The notes beneath the pieces were generated by a model, which did not search any database, was not told where the DNA came from, and saw only the letters and a list, made by a program, of their open reading frames with translations. DNA of 64,000 nt. Origin: Homarus americanus (Eukaryota > Arthropoda > Malacostraca > Decapoda > Nephropidae). This document shows, in pieces, positions 11,084 to 22,556 of the stretch (position 1 is the first letter of the stretch; every line of letters starts with the position of its first letter). The translations under genes were made by a program, and so were the position numbers. The DNA lies in NCBI RefSeq assembly GCF_018991925.1, contig NW_024753943.1:323501-387500 (forward strand), given 5' to 3'.

Positions 11084-11246
11084 AGAAAACAATGCCAAGG
11101 ACTCTAGTTATAGATAGACCCCGAAGAAGAATCCTAGAGTATAGATTAAAACGACAATAAACACAAGTACAGACACACAAACACACGGACACATACACAT
11201 ATCGTCCCTCAAAATACACACACAGCGCCCCCCTTCACCCCACTCC

Positions 11247-11306
11247 AAAACACACACACACACTCACACACACACTCTCTCTCTCCCTCTCTCTCTCTCT
11301 CTCTCA
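11247..11306. repeat. Compound (CA)n/(CT)n microsatellite
   Basis: CA units with CACT interruptions pass directly into a CT run with one CCCT interruption. Confidence 0.95.
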
Positions 11307-11760
11307 TGAAAATTTAAAAATACAATACACAAAAGGGGGAGAGGAGAAGACCAAACAACTAATAGGAGGAGGCAAGGGAAGAATAAAATTAAAAACAACT
11401 AGAAGGAAGAAAAGTAAGGGAAAAGGAAATTAACTCGGGAGCAAAAGGAACAAATTGTAAAGGTTTCGCGTAAAAAAAAAAAGAAAAAAAAAAAGAAAAG
11501 AAAGGAAGAAGCCAAGTGTGGAGGCACGTCAGCAGCCCCCAGCTGGCCGCAGATGATCGGCGCTCGGCACTTACCCAGAGAACCCGTCTCTCTTATCACA
11601 CGTTGCCCCTACCGGCCCAATACACGGCTACACCACACCAAACGCATGGGCTAGAGTCCTATACTGGCGGGAGTCAAAGTGAAGGCTTAGCGACAACAGA
11701 ACAACCGTCGGGTCTTCCGTGTGAGAGACATCTGGGCCGTGTTGCGGGGCCTGGGAGTGG
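11307..11760. other. No gene seen; A-rich then mixed sequence
   Basis: This stretch holds a purine/A-rich part with A-runs at 11471-11497, then complex sequence from 11515. Overlapping short frames on both strands show no recognisable product. Confidence 0.5.
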
Positions 11761-12640
11761 AGGTGGTGAGGGTGATGGTCGCAAAGTGGAAAACTGAGGA
11801 ATCTGCGACCTCTTGTAAAAAGGAAGAGTGACATGCGATCTCTTGTGAATGGGAGGGGACGCTGCTGCACCTCTTATACGCAGGACCTTGTAAAGTCGTC
11901 TGTAAGAGGAGGGTTGGAATCTCTATTTTTTTTTTCGGTGGAGGATCTGTGGCCGCTCTTGTATATGTGAGACTTACAAAACTTTCGTGGATGGTGACGT
12001 ACACTGAGGGTGGAGGGTGGAGGGTGGAGGCAGTAGATATCTTTTGCACGAAGAGGATTTGTGGCCACTTGTAGGAGGGGAGGACTTGCATTTTCTTTTC
12101 GGAGGGGGAGGAAAAGCCCTACAGCTTGTTTCTTTTGGGAGGGGATCTGAGCTTGTCTTAGGGAGAGGGGATCCGCGAATCTCTCTGTGGGGCTCTGGTA
12201 CTCCTGCAGAAGGGGTCATGAAATTCTAAAACTTGATGAATTTTTCATGTCTTTTATATACTGTATATACAGCATACAGAATATATATTTTTCTTCGAAG
12301 AGGAATTCCCTGAGGTAGATATTGTAGGTGAGGGAAGGGGGGAAGGGGTTGGTCATGACCGCGTCTACGGGAAGACAATGACCTCTTGTAACCGATACTT
12401 ACAACCCTCGCTTGTAAAGGTAAACCACTGTAGTGTGTCCTTAACATGTATTGTCTGTTTCTCTCGTAGGTCCTCGGGGTCTCTGAGGAAGGTGCTTTAT
12501 ATACATCTTGAAGGAGGTCATAAGGTGTACTTCATTGGAGAGAAGAAACGACCTTCAACCTCTCGTTTGCAGGATGAAGATCTTCTACTTCTTTTGTGGT
12601 GAGGGTGAAGGGGCGGAGGAGGAGAGTGTGGGGGTGGGGG
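11760..12640. repeat. Highly degenerate tandem array with CTCTTGTA/GAGGGGA motifs
   Basis: Motifs such as GACCTCTTGTAA and GATCTCTTGTGA, paired with GGGAGGGGA, recur about every 33-36 bp, for example at 11810, 11848, 12060 and 12380. Divergence is high and the unit boundaries are uncertain. Confidence 0.55.
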
Positions 12641-12927
12641 GGGGGAGACTTCCGATCTTTATGACCTGTGGGGAGTGGAGAGTAGGGCTGCAGGGGTCCC
12701 TCTCTCATTGGGGGCGTGTGGGCCTGCCTGCTGCTGTGATAGGAGGGCGACGAGCCACTCCTAGTGAGAAGAGTGCCTCTCACTCTCCCTCGTAATGACG
12801 GCAGGTGAAGATCGGAGAGATAAACGACAGTTAGGAGAGGCGGAGCTAAAGAATGGGGAATAAATCCAAGAAAATGAGAAGGACGGGAGTTGGATGACGG
12901 CCTAATGATCCTCTTCTCCATCTTACG

Positions 12928-12957
12928 CCGGTAGGAGGATCGAGTTCCTCCTACCGG
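12928..12957. other. Perfect inverted repeat, 12-bp arms, 6-base loop
   Basis: The arm CCGGTAGGAGGA at 12928-12939 is followed by loop TCGAGT and then by its exact reverse complement at 12946-12957. As RNA or as a cruciform it would be a stable GC-rich hairpin. It does not match the histone mRNA stem-loop. Function unknown. Confidence 0.95.
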
Positions 12958-13506
12958 GCTCCCGTCTAAACACAACCCAGCTGGAGCCCGCAGTCATGAT
13001 GATGCTCCTTTGTTTTTCCCTTAATACTGGAGTTCCGGTGTTTATATTACCTGAAAACCCGATGGAAAAAAACAAGTGGCGAGCGGCACTAGTGGTGGAG
13101 TCAGGGAAGCTTCCTGACGTAACTGCATTAAAAACACTCAACACATAAGAGTTTGTTACACTACTAACTTATCATAATTCAATGTAATATTATTTTTTCA
13201 TCAAATCCGAGAAACAAAATGATGACACCAGGAAGTAAAATAAATAATTTAAACAGTAAAGGCAAAACACAAAAGCTGTAGAGTCAAAAGGGGAATAGAC
13301 AGTACACAAACCGGTTTTATCAGAGGCCAGAAAAGGCAGCAAGAGAGGAGAGGATGGGGAGTGGAGAAGGACGCGAGAATAAACGTGAAATACGAGAAAA
13401 TTGCAAAAAGCGGCCACTTTAACAAGGGAAGCTGCCGTGAATATGGAGGGAAACAGGAGACAGACCTCCAGCAAGAGACTTAACTGCTGAGGCTGTATTA
13501 AGGCTC
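12958..13506. other. No gene seen; complex, repeat-free sequence
   Basis: There is no tandem structure. A 73-codon minus-strand frame (12923-13144) is not low-complexity but matches no family I recognise, and its 3-prime end runs through the hairpin at 12928-12957. Confidence 0.45.
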
Positions 13507-13730
13507 ACCAGAAAGGAGGAGACAATGGGGTGAAGGACCGGGGAAGGGAAGGGAAGAGGGGAAGGGTAGAGGAGAAGTGGGGAGAAAAGAAGAGAAGAAA
13601 GTGGAAGAGAGGAGAAGGAAGCGAGGATATGAGAGAACAGAGAGAGAAGTAGAGAAAGGATAAGGGAGTGACTGGAACGAGGAAAGGGAAAATAAGAGGA
13701 AGATATGGGAAAGGTGTCCAGTCAAAGGAA
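13507..13730. repeat. Polypurine (GGAAGG/GAGAAG) tract
   Basis: About 220 bp is dominated by A and G on the plus strand, in irregular order. Confidence 0.8.
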
Positions 13731-13774
13731 AAGGAAGAACTTAATATATACAATGATCCAATCAACGAATAGAT

Positions 13775-13778
13775 GATG

Positions 13779-13812
<34 letters not shown>

Positions 13813-13831
13813 GTAGTAGTAGTAGTAGTAA

Positions 13832-13911
<80 letters not shown>
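13775..13911. repeat. Compound (TTA)n(TAG)n microsatellite
   Basis: About 11 TTA units switch directly into about 33 TAG units, with one TAATAG interruption. The switch keeps the 3-bp phase, which suggests a point mutation spread by slippage. Confidence 0.98.
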
Positions 13912-14035
13912 TGATACAAGCTAAGGGGAGAGATAGAGAGAAAAGAACTTTGATTACAAATAAAGACAAAATAAGACGGTGGGTAACGTCGTCGATGAGA
14001 GGAAGAGAAGAATAAGGAACACTTGAATAAATATA

Positions 14036-14146
14036 GAAAAAAAAAGGAAAGGGGAGGAAGGTGAGAGAGGAGATAAAGGAACAAGATGGTGAGAGAGGAA
14101 GTAATGGGAGAAGGAAGGAAGGAAGGGAGGGAGGGAGAGAGAGAGA
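14036..14146. repeat. Purine-rich tract with GGAA and GAGG runs
   Basis: Runs of GGAAGG and GGGAGG end in a short (GA)n at 14137-14146. Confidence 0.8.
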
Positions 14147-14283
14147 GTGTGAAGGCTAGATTATAAATACCTTGATGTTTACACTTCGTTAAGGGGCACA
14201 CACCTATAAGGAAGAAGAAAACATTGGTAAAATAAAGATGGGAGGGAGAATAGCTGATAGAGAGAGGAAACAAAAACAATTAA

Positions 14284-14285
<2 letters not shown>

Positions 14286-14328
<43 letters not shown>
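14286..14328. repeat. (CA)n microsatellite
   Basis: About 21 CA units, followed shortly by an alternating (GC)n run at 14343-14357, another Z-DNA-prone sequence. Confidence 0.97.
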
Positions 14329-14331
<3 letters not shown>

Positions 14332-14360
14332 CATGCACACACGGCGCGCGCGCGCGGAAT

Positions 14361-14450
14361 ACGATGACCTTGTTCTTGAGTAAAACGACATTGCACTCTC
14401 AAGGGGTTGTCACGCACTCAATAGGTCGTCATCATACTCAGGGGTTAAGA
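14361..14450. repeat. Diverged relatives of the 22-bp satellite, both orientations
   Basis: The stretch 14363-14380 resembles the reverse complement of the 5.6-kb unit. From 14391 the motifs ACTCTCAAGGGG, CACTCAATAGG and TACTCAGGGG resemble the forward unit at 19-22-bp spacing. The match is partial. Confidence 0.5.
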
Positions 14451-14624
14451 GGTTAAAGAATTCAAAGTACATGCAATACTTGGGTCAATAGGAGGTCATT
14501 AGGAGGCTGCAGAATTAATGCAGCAGTGAGGTGTGTGAGGGTGGTGGCAGGTTTAACAATCTGACATTATACAGACAGGTTGTGAGGGGGGGGGCGGCAC
14601 TCAGTAGTTACTACCTGTGATTGT

Positions 14625-14790
14625 TACCTACCTCCCCCTCCCTACCTTCCTCCCCTCCCCACCTCCCTGTCCCTCCCCATCCTTCCCTCCCTACCTCCTT
14701 CCCTACCTTCCTTCCCCTCCCTACCTTCCTTCCCCTCCCTACCTTCCTTCCCCTCCCTACCTGCCTGTCCCTCCCCCTAGCCTCTCTCCT
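14625..14790. repeat. Pyrimidine minisatellite, 18-bp unit
   Basis: The best copies (14695-14765) are CTACCTTCCTTCCCCTCC. The flanks are looser CCTCCC sequence. Confidence 0.9.
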
Positions 14791-15603
14791 ACCACACGCT
14801 ACCAAGGAGTCTACACAGTATGCTCATCGTATTTGACATTGTTGAAACGTGTGGTTGCATTACGGCCAGCGCCCTACTGATGGTAAGGGTGGCTCTAGGC
14901 TTACCTGTTGTTATTTCACTATGAGATCATATGAATCAGGGTGAAATATTTTAAAGATTATCAGTTTTTACAGGACATAAGAACAAGAGTCTTCACTGTA
15001 CTCCCACTGCTCCACCTTTTCACCTTTAGTAATATCACCGTCAGTAAATTTATAACTCTCCTCAACAGCTTGTGGCCAGACTTCTTCTTATTCAATGTAT
15101 TATATATATTTCTTGACAACAGTCGCTTCTCATACACGTCGAACTATATCGGGTGAAAGTTTTATTTATTAGCAAATGTTTTGGCTCATTATCCAGGGAA
15201 TGAAGATATTTTGGTGTTTGGATAATATGAAGAGTAAGTGAAATAAGGTTGGTTAGGACCGTAGACTTATAACTAATTGTAAGCCACATTGACAACGTTT
15301 CTCTCTCTCTGGTTTTATCTACAATACATCGAGTTGTGTTATAGTGTGTGTGTGTGTGCTGCCGTCTGCCTCACACAGCCCTGTGCCTCTCTCAACACCA
15401 GTTAACAAGCTCCCTCGGGTCACTCACGGACAATATTGCGAGCAGTCGTCGTCTCACGGAAAATTTCCTAGAAAAAGATTCGGTGACTCGTTGTACCCCG
15501 GCAGTGCAGTTGTGTTTCGGTCGACAGCCAGTAAGAAATATACAGACCTTTGCTGCCGGTCACCTGGTAAATGTTTTCGTACAGCTGGGTAGAGCAGTGA
15601 ACC

Positions 15604-15605
<2 letters not shown>
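14791..15605. other. No gene seen; mixed sequence
   Basis: This stretch is AT-rich in the middle, with a short (GT)n at 15343-15358. Overlapping frames at 15344-15701 have no recognisable product and run into a CA tract. Confidence 0.5.

Positions 15606-15642
<37 letters not shown>
15606..15642. repeat. (CA)n microsatellite
   Basis: About 18 CA units. Confidence 0.97.
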
Positions 15643-15645
<3 letters not shown>

Positions 15646-15732
15646 TTTCCACTCGCACAAACATAATTTATGAGTCAGGTTGCTTATGTGCCACAATATG
15701 AAGTGCAGCATAGAGCAGACTCCACCTTTTAC

Positions 15733-16065
<333 letters not shown>

Positions 16066-16147
16066 CTTCTTATTTAGTATTTGTAAGTTACCTCACACAG
16101 GTAAATGACCCTAATAATTCCTGAGCAAGGTCTTCCAGGTACTGGTA

Positions 16148-16266
16148 TGTGGGCGGCCATCACCTGTGTGTCAGTGGGCGGCACCTGTGTGTCAGTGGGG
16201 CGGCCATCACCTGTGTGTCAGTGGGCGGCCATCACCTGTGTGTCAGTGGGCGGCCATCACCTGTGT
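16148..16266. repeat. Minisatellite, 25-bp unit, 5 copies
   Basis: Copies contain GTGTCAGTGGGCGGCCATCA. The second copy lacks CCATCA. Confidence 0.95.
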
Positions 16267-16380
16267 ATACCCTGTGTATAACTTTACAAACAATTTCATC
16301 AAAACTTGGGAAGAAGCCCTTAGTAGTCCTGCTGGGTGTTATTATGGTGTTGGGGGTCGCTGGGTTGAGGACCATATCAT

Positions 16381-16482
16381 CCAATCCTCACACATCACCA
16401 CCCTCACCACTCCCCACCACCCTCACAACTCCCCACCACCCTCACCACTCCTCACCACCCTCACCACTCCTCACACACACAC
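16381..16482. repeat. CACCACCCTCACC-type tandem repeat
   Basis: Repeats of CACCACCCTCACCACTCC with small changes end in a short CA run. Confidence 0.9.
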
Positions 16483-17200
16483 ATTCATTCATCCCGGCTA
16501 GTATTAATCAGACTTAGCTCAAACACATTTATTAACTTTATTATTGCACACAACAAACTAGTTTTACTAAGTGAATTTTTACACAAAACTTGAAACTATT
16601 CAGAGAAATTAATTCAGCAGCCGGGACGAGGCCACTACAAGCACACAAAGCTCCAGCGACGAGAGTAAAATATAGAGTAAAATGTAGAGGCGGTGTGTCA
16701 GTAACAAAAACTCCCACTCGCTTCCTCTACACGCTAGCGAAACAGACTAGAACACAATCCTCTATTTCAACTAAAAACACAATACCGAAGTTGTTCCTTG
16801 CTTATTCATTTAAATTCACTTTACCTAAAATTATAGAAGTTTTATTTACTACATACAATTCCCGAACAAGTAGTTACAATAGGGATACTGTGGGTTAGTT
16901 TCATCATACGTCAGGACGGGTGGAGCGGCGCGGCACCAGAGTCTTACAGCACAAGACTACAACAACACGTTATCCACCTCTGTATGTCAATCAAGGCATT
17001 TTGATCAAATCTCTCCCAAAATTGTCTTATCGTCCATAAATTCAGCCAAAGTTTGAAGTAAATATCATAGGTCGTTTCTGTGTAATGAGCGGTAACGATA
17101 AACTGACACACATACACAGCCGTAATAAATTCATATATAAAAGTAACTATATATGACATTCATACATGAAAATTTGGAAAACTTACCAAAATGAACAATT
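16483..17200. other. No gene seen; mixed, partly AT-rich sequence
   Basis: No tandem structure. A 102-codon plus-strand frame at 16590-16898 has no family I recognise and no methionine context that singles it out. Confidence 0.5.
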
Positions 17201-17201
17201 A

Positions 17202-17224
17202 CTAATAATATAAATAATAATAAC

Positions 17225-17310
<86 letters not shown>

Positions 17311-17346
17311 AAATAATAATAATAATAATAATGAAAATAAAAATAT
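17202..17346. repeat. (AAT)n microsatellite with GAT interruptions
   Basis: AAT trinucleotides alternate with ATGAT and AAAAT interruptions. Confidence 0.97.
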
Positions 17347-17677
17347 CAACAACACATATAAAACACTTCTAAAAATCCCTGAAAGATGACACCTTCTCTA
17401 ATAATTAAAAATAATGCAAACTCAACGCACCAAGCCACGCAGTAATACCAACTCAAAACTCACCAACGGCCCCGAACACACAACAAGAGTTTTAAGAGTC
17501 GAGGTGTGTTGAGGTCTGGTGTTTTTCTGGACACACTGTGGGCGGGTAAAATTATATCCAAGTTACATAATTTATGAGGCTATCAGGTCACCCGGAATAC
17601 GGTTTAGATACGGACAAAATTACATTACTTGTGAAGTTCATAAATTATTGTATAATACATGCAGCGGTGAAAATGTG

Positions 17678-17680
<3 letters not shown>
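17347..17680. other. No gene or repeat seen
   Basis: Complex sequence with no tandem structure and no recognisable product. Confidence 0.5.

Positions 17681-17728
<48 letters not shown>
17681..17728. repeat. (GA)n microsatellite
   Basis: About 24 GA units. Confidence 0.98.
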
Positions 17729-17730
<2 letters not shown>

Positions 17731-18377
17731 CGTTTGGGTGTTGTTCACGTCGCCACCAACGATATAAACCAAGAGATTATTCCTGCTACAATCCCCCTCC
17801 TTTGCCGCCCACCAATACCACACAATCCCTCTCCTCCACCCACCCTCCGCAGCCCACCCGACCTACAGTACACTAACACCCTCTTCTCCGACCCAACTCA
17901 CAGCACCATAACGTAAACAATAAAACTCGTTAATAATCTTCATGTTATATGGTGCTCAAACAGGACTTACCTTCGGGTGACACTGAAGAGCTCTGTGAGA
18001 AGTCTACCGTGTCCCCCAGAATATGATGATACATATACAGTCGCTAAAACAACTATCTGTGCAGGTGGGGGGTCGATATGCTCCGAAATTTTACGTGTGA
18101 CTAGTGACAGCCCTCATATACCAATATTTATCGTCCATGGTCTTATATTATTTCTCAGCTAATGTACAGTTGTAGACAAAATCCCCTGAACACTTGACAA
18201 TATTTGGTCAAGTCAGTTGTTGGTGGCGATTACATTCTCCTCATAAACATTTAATCTTATAAATTCCCTAAAAAATAATGAAATATAATGTAAACTAAAA
18301 TCACCTTTAGTGGGACGTCGTCTTTGAGAGTAATTTTTGTGTCGCCTAATTTTTTTTCAAGTTATATTATAAAAAAG
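17729..18377. other. No gene seen; mixed sequence
   Basis: The first 170 bp is C-rich with scattered CCACC. The remainder is AT-rich and complex. Confidence 0.5.
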
Positions 18378-18466
18378 TTGAGAGGGGGAGAGAGAGAGAG
18401 GGAGGAGAGGTGGGGAGGTGAGGGGGGTGGGGAGAGGAGAGGTGGATAGGTGGGGAGGGGTGGTAT
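18378..18466. repeat. G-rich purine tract
   Basis: (GA)n passes into GGTGGGGAGG-type sequence. Confidence 0.8.
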
Positions 18467-18598
18467 GAGCGACATTATGGACGTAACGGGGAAACTTTTC
18501 TATTTTCAGATTTAATAACCTTGAAGGGTGCCACACGACTCAATAAATGTGTCAACTTTTTTATCGACACTTCACTAGGTTACTGAAAGGTAATTAGG

Positions 18599-18600
<2 letters not shown>

Positions 18601-18673
<73 letters not shown>
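18601..18673. repeat. (CA)n microsatellite, 73 bp
   Basis: About 36 uninterrupted CA units. Confidence 0.98.
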
Positions 18674-18677
<4 letters not shown>

Positions 18678-19689
18678 AAGGGAAACACAAAAACACAGCA
18701 ACACCAACAGAGGTAAAAGTCACAACAAAGTAACAATACAGTCACAGCAACACTCACAGCAACACTCACACGTAATCGGTAAGCGTAAGACTCAGGGCTG
18801 GAGTGTAGCGCCACGGTTAACGAAAGCACAAGATTCTTCATACTAATGTTGAAGCACCATTATCCTGACTCCTTAACACCCCTTCGTGGACCCTGAGGTA
18901 AGTGGTCAGAGGTTCCCTATGAATAGTATGTACAGTAGAGGCCATGAACCACTTCCCCTCCCACCATGACACTACTCAGAATCAAGGTAGATCTGTCATC
19001 TCCAAGACCTCGAGGTGTTAGGGTGTGAGGTGGGAGAGATACACCTCACTGCTGCAAATGTGATCAATAAACCCGAGGGATGAAAGTAAAGGAAGTCGGT
19101 AAAACTCCATTACTTTGTACCATGTCTTTTTGTGGGGTCCAGCTAATTAAATCAAGTGTGACAGAGGTGCATCACAGGGAAGGAGGGACACACCGGTGTT
19201 CAATAGGTGTTATAGAGAGAAAATAGGATTAAATTCCAGTGATGTAGAATAAGAAATTGCATGGATTGATTTCTGTTGGATTCAAAGACCGATGTGTGAG
19301 TCCTTAAAGATACTGTACCAAGTGACAGTAAAGGTGGACGGAAGAACACCATAAAAGGACAGAGAGAAGGAAGAAGGTGAAAAATGGACAACAAAATCCA
19401 TTTCCACATTCGCTAGCGGGTCCTAAAAATAAGCCGTGTTGACGGTTGAGTCCATCCAACGTCCCAACAAGTTGCGAGGAGCCAGGCATTTTGACCTCCG
19501 CAAATTTCCGCCATTCGCTACGGCCTTTGCAATATGCATAACCGGGTGGCCTCAGCCCGCCCAGCACACAACATAAACTCAGCATAAACAAAGCAGCGTC
19601 ACCCACGCCCTCTGTGTCCACCAACCATTTGCATTTTGTGACAAAGTGAAGGCAGGTCCCTGTGGCTTGTATTGACGACCCGTGTGTAG
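18674..19689. other. No gene seen; includes a complex island at 19430-19670
   Basis: Short CAGCAACA repeats occur at 18690-18770. The part 19430-19670 is repeat-free, of balanced composition, and includes TTTGCAATATGCATAA near 19527. It is a candidate conserved non-coding element by appearance only. Confidence 0.35.
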
Positions 19690-19712
19690 TTGTGTGTGTG
19701 TGTGTGTGTGTG
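19690..19712. repeat. (GT)n microsatellite
   Basis: About 11 GT units. Confidence 0.95.
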
Positions 19713-20211
19713 GAGGGGGTGCTAGCGTAACCCCCACGCTAACAGGGTACAGCCTACACGATGCAGACTCCCAACTAGTCACTCAACGATGTTCCTATAT
19801 ATGCACAAACAGAAACAGTATATATATATCGACACACAAAACAAAACAAATACCCTCCCCACACATATACTGTACATCCCTCTTCCCCACCGACAAACAC
19901 CCACCATCCCAATTCTCACACACACACATCTTTCCACACAAAACCCCACCACACATAAACATGCCTCCCCCATCGATCCCCCGACACACCCACACACACA
20001 GACAATCGCCGTCCCCACACACCAGAGAGGGCCTGTTTGATCACACTCGCCTACCACTGCACACTCCGGCCACACCGAACAACAATGTCCCTAATAACAA
20101 AAATACGAAGCCCATGAAAAATCACTTTGTTACCGGGGGAAGCCAATCATCAATACAAAATACTCTAGACAACAAACATCTGAATTCCTCTTTCAATATT
20201 TGTGTTTCGGG
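19713..20211. other. CA/CCAC-biased sequence, no gene seen
   Basis: Scattered CACAC and CCCCAC clusters occur, especially 19830-20000. The 202-codon frame across this stretch starts at GTG inside the GT repeat and ends in the GGC/GGT tract, so it is most likely compositional. Confidence 0.5.
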
Positions 20212-20275
20212 CGGTGGCGGTGGAGGCGGCGGTGATGGAGGCGGTGACGGTGGTGGTGGTAGCTGCGGTGCGAGG
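20212..20275. repeat. (GGCGGT)n-type G-rich repeat
   Basis: Irregular GGCGGTGGAGGC and GGTGGTGGT units. Confidence 0.9.
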
Positions 20276-20487
20276 TCCTCCTCTCCATAATGGGTCCCGG
20301 GCTGGCTGTTGTTGTGATGCCTCGTGTTTCTGATTTTTTTTCCCGCGGTCACCTCCCATGTGATTTCGATTCTTTATGTGTTAAATACAGCAGACGTTTC
20401 TCTACAGGATATGTCAGTGTGTTAGTGAATGAGTTAACAGTATGTGGTTGTTTGTGGAGATATGTTTACGTTTCCATTTCATTTTTT

Positions 20488-20594
20488 TCCTCAAGTTATT
20501 TTATGGATAATTTCTAGATTTTACTTTTGTTTTGGACGTTTGGTTGTGATCTACTATTAATTAAGCTCTTTATACCCTCACTACCTCACCTCCT

Positions 20595-20595
<1 letters not shown>
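20488..20595 (+). repeat. Dispersed repeat, copy A, abutting (CA)n
   Basis: About 107 bp ending in CTCACTACCTCACC and a (CA)n tract. It matches the reverse complement of 42665-42774 with only about four differences (three substitutions and one 1-bp indel in the core). Outside this segment and the CA tract the two loci differ. This is a candidate short interspersed element or the end of a longer one. Confidence 0.93.

Positions 20596-20634
<39 letters not shown>
20596..20634. repeat. (CA)n microsatellite attached to the dispersed repeat
   Basis: About 19 CA units directly follow the dispersed repeat. The other copy has a (GT)n in the matching position. Confidence 0.97.
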
Positions 20635-20635
<1 letters not shown>

Positions 20636-20912
20636 CACGTAAAAAAACCTCTAACCTGTTTGTTTGGTATCAAGATCACATTCAGCCAACTACCACAACT
20701 CTGTCTGAGGATGCAATACGTTGTGTGTACCGGTATACACACATGTACAGCTTATACACGCACACATATACACACATACTCGTTCTACAAGGTACCGTTG
20801 TCTTATACGACGCGCGCACACATATCTATAACATAAATTTACTAAGTTCTATTATAATCGTTTCAAAATTGAATCTAAGGCAATGCTAATACAATAACTG
20901 GAGTGGTGTAAT

Positions 20913-20951
20913 AAACTACTACTACTACTACTACTACTATTTCTACTACTA
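20913..20951. repeat. (ACT)n microsatellite
   Basis: ACT trinucleotides with one TTCT interruption beyond the end. Confidence 0.95.
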
Positions 20952-22556
20952 CTGTTACACGTCACTCAGGTGGTGGTCACAAGGTTAAGACAAGTCACCT
21001 CGAGGACTACTTGATCACACTTCCTCCTCTATACACGTGTCGCTGTACCTGCTTTACTTAATTCCCACCTTTATGACACAATGTTTCCTCAGTAGCACTC
21101 GTATCTGGTCTCCGGTGCACGTAAACCAGGGGTACCAAGTGACCAGTTATGTTAAGGATAGATTCTTGTCCCCGCTGGTGTAAAAATCAATTAAACATTT
21201 TAAAAGTATCATCAGGTAACACAAGAATATATAAAAATGAAGAGTTTGTAACTGTTTTGTTTTTATTAATTTTACTAATATAGTTCGGTGGGATGTATAA
21301 ACCCACTAGGAGACAGACAGGTGTGAATCACTATATGCCCCGCTACCTGGTCAGGGGGGGGGGGGACTACCCGACTCCACGGCCCCCCCAATAATACCAT
21401 ATGAAAGTATAATATTTAAGTTTCAACTATTAAGTCGAGACACAGGAGGCGGGGAAGACAAGGACTCGTTCTAGAGACATAATATGTTTGCTGTGTAAAG
21501 AAGAGCAGCAGCAGGACTTGTTCGCCTTCATGTTTAATCCTTAAGAGCCAAAACTAACAGGCGACAAATTAGTCCGTGTAAATTTCCTGCACGTGAGCTA
21601 ATTTTTCCAAGTGCATCAACAATGTATAAAATAATAATAACCCGGCTGGCTCCTCCACAACAGAATATATAAAAGCGCAGCGCTGTGGCTGACCCCCGGG
21701 AGCGACCCAACCCGCTCTCCGGGTCTTGTGGCAAACACCCGTGAGACTTGGAGTTTTTAAACTCCCAAAATGTCAACGTTGTGGAATATTCAATACCGTG
21801 AGAGCGGGCAAAAGACCCCAGTGGAAGTATAAAATTGTAAGCCTCATGTCAAAGGGTGAAGTGTATTTCGGGGAGGGATTGGGAGCCCTTAGTTACACGC
21901 CCTGTCCACCCCCTCCTTCTGCTCCCCAGCTCAGGTGTCGCCGAGGGACGAGACCTCTTTCATGACGCTTATGACATGACCATCCCACGCCAGGTTATTT
22001 CTTTCCTGAGAGTATGTGATGGTCGCCGTCAGTAGCTGCCGCACTCTGGCCGAGATGATAGGACAGGATGGGGTGTGTACTGTGCCCTCCCACTCTCGTC
22101 ATCTGCCGCACTCCTCAGCTGTGTGTCATGCTTAAGCTTGGGGGATCCTGTGTAGCGAGATGGAGCCTTTGTGGCACAGTGTCATCCTTTTGATGGCACC
22201 CTTATAGAGACTATCCTTGAGGGAGATGGTAAGTACCCTGCTATAAAGTGCACGGGTGGAGAGACAGTCACACTCGGGGCACACAAGAGCGACATACAGT
22301 ACACCACACAGTCACTGCCAACACTTACTTCTGGGATGACTCGACTCTCCCACCCCACACCCATAACAAAACCCTCACGCTTGACTCTCTGACCTGAGCA
22401 ACCCAGCCACGAAAATCTGAGAGATTTGTTTACCGACGACGACAAAACTGACGCGGAAATTGCTAGGAAATGAAGACACGCAGGAAGGGATCAACGACCT
22501 CCTGACATACTGGATCACAGGAGGAAGAGGAGGTGATGATAGCCAGTGAGTGAGTG
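20952..22556. other. No gene seen; mostly single-copy-looking sequence
   Basis: A G-run of about 13 lies at 21353-21365. The rest is complex. A frame at 22171-22392 contains a good splice-donor-like GATGGTAAGT near 22225, but no acceptor or recognisable peptide supports an exon. Confidence 0.45.
21666..21725 (+). promoter_or_regulatory. TATA-like box followed by an imperfect GC-rich hairpin
   Basis: TATATAAAAG at 21666-21675 resembles a strong TATA box. Twenty-five bases on, GACCCCCGGGAGCG (21691-21704) pairs imperfectly with CGCTCTCCGGGTC (21713-21725) across an 8-base loop. No downstream coding frame supports promoter activity. Confidence 0.25.

Noticed and set aside
9374..11098. Several long minus-strand frames with a repeated peptide
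   Set aside because: The 25-bp minisatellite is open in all three minus-strand frames. The peptide is the same repeat in different phases.
12923..13144. 73-codon minus-strand frame of normal complexity
   Set aside because: It matches no family that I recognise, lacks exon signals, and its end is the 12-bp hairpin. Left as unexplained sequence.
19682..20290. 202-codon plus-strand frame ending in a glycine-rich tail
   Set aside because: It begins at GTG within the GT tract, is dominated by CA-biased composition and ends in the GGC/GGT repeat. No recognisable domain.
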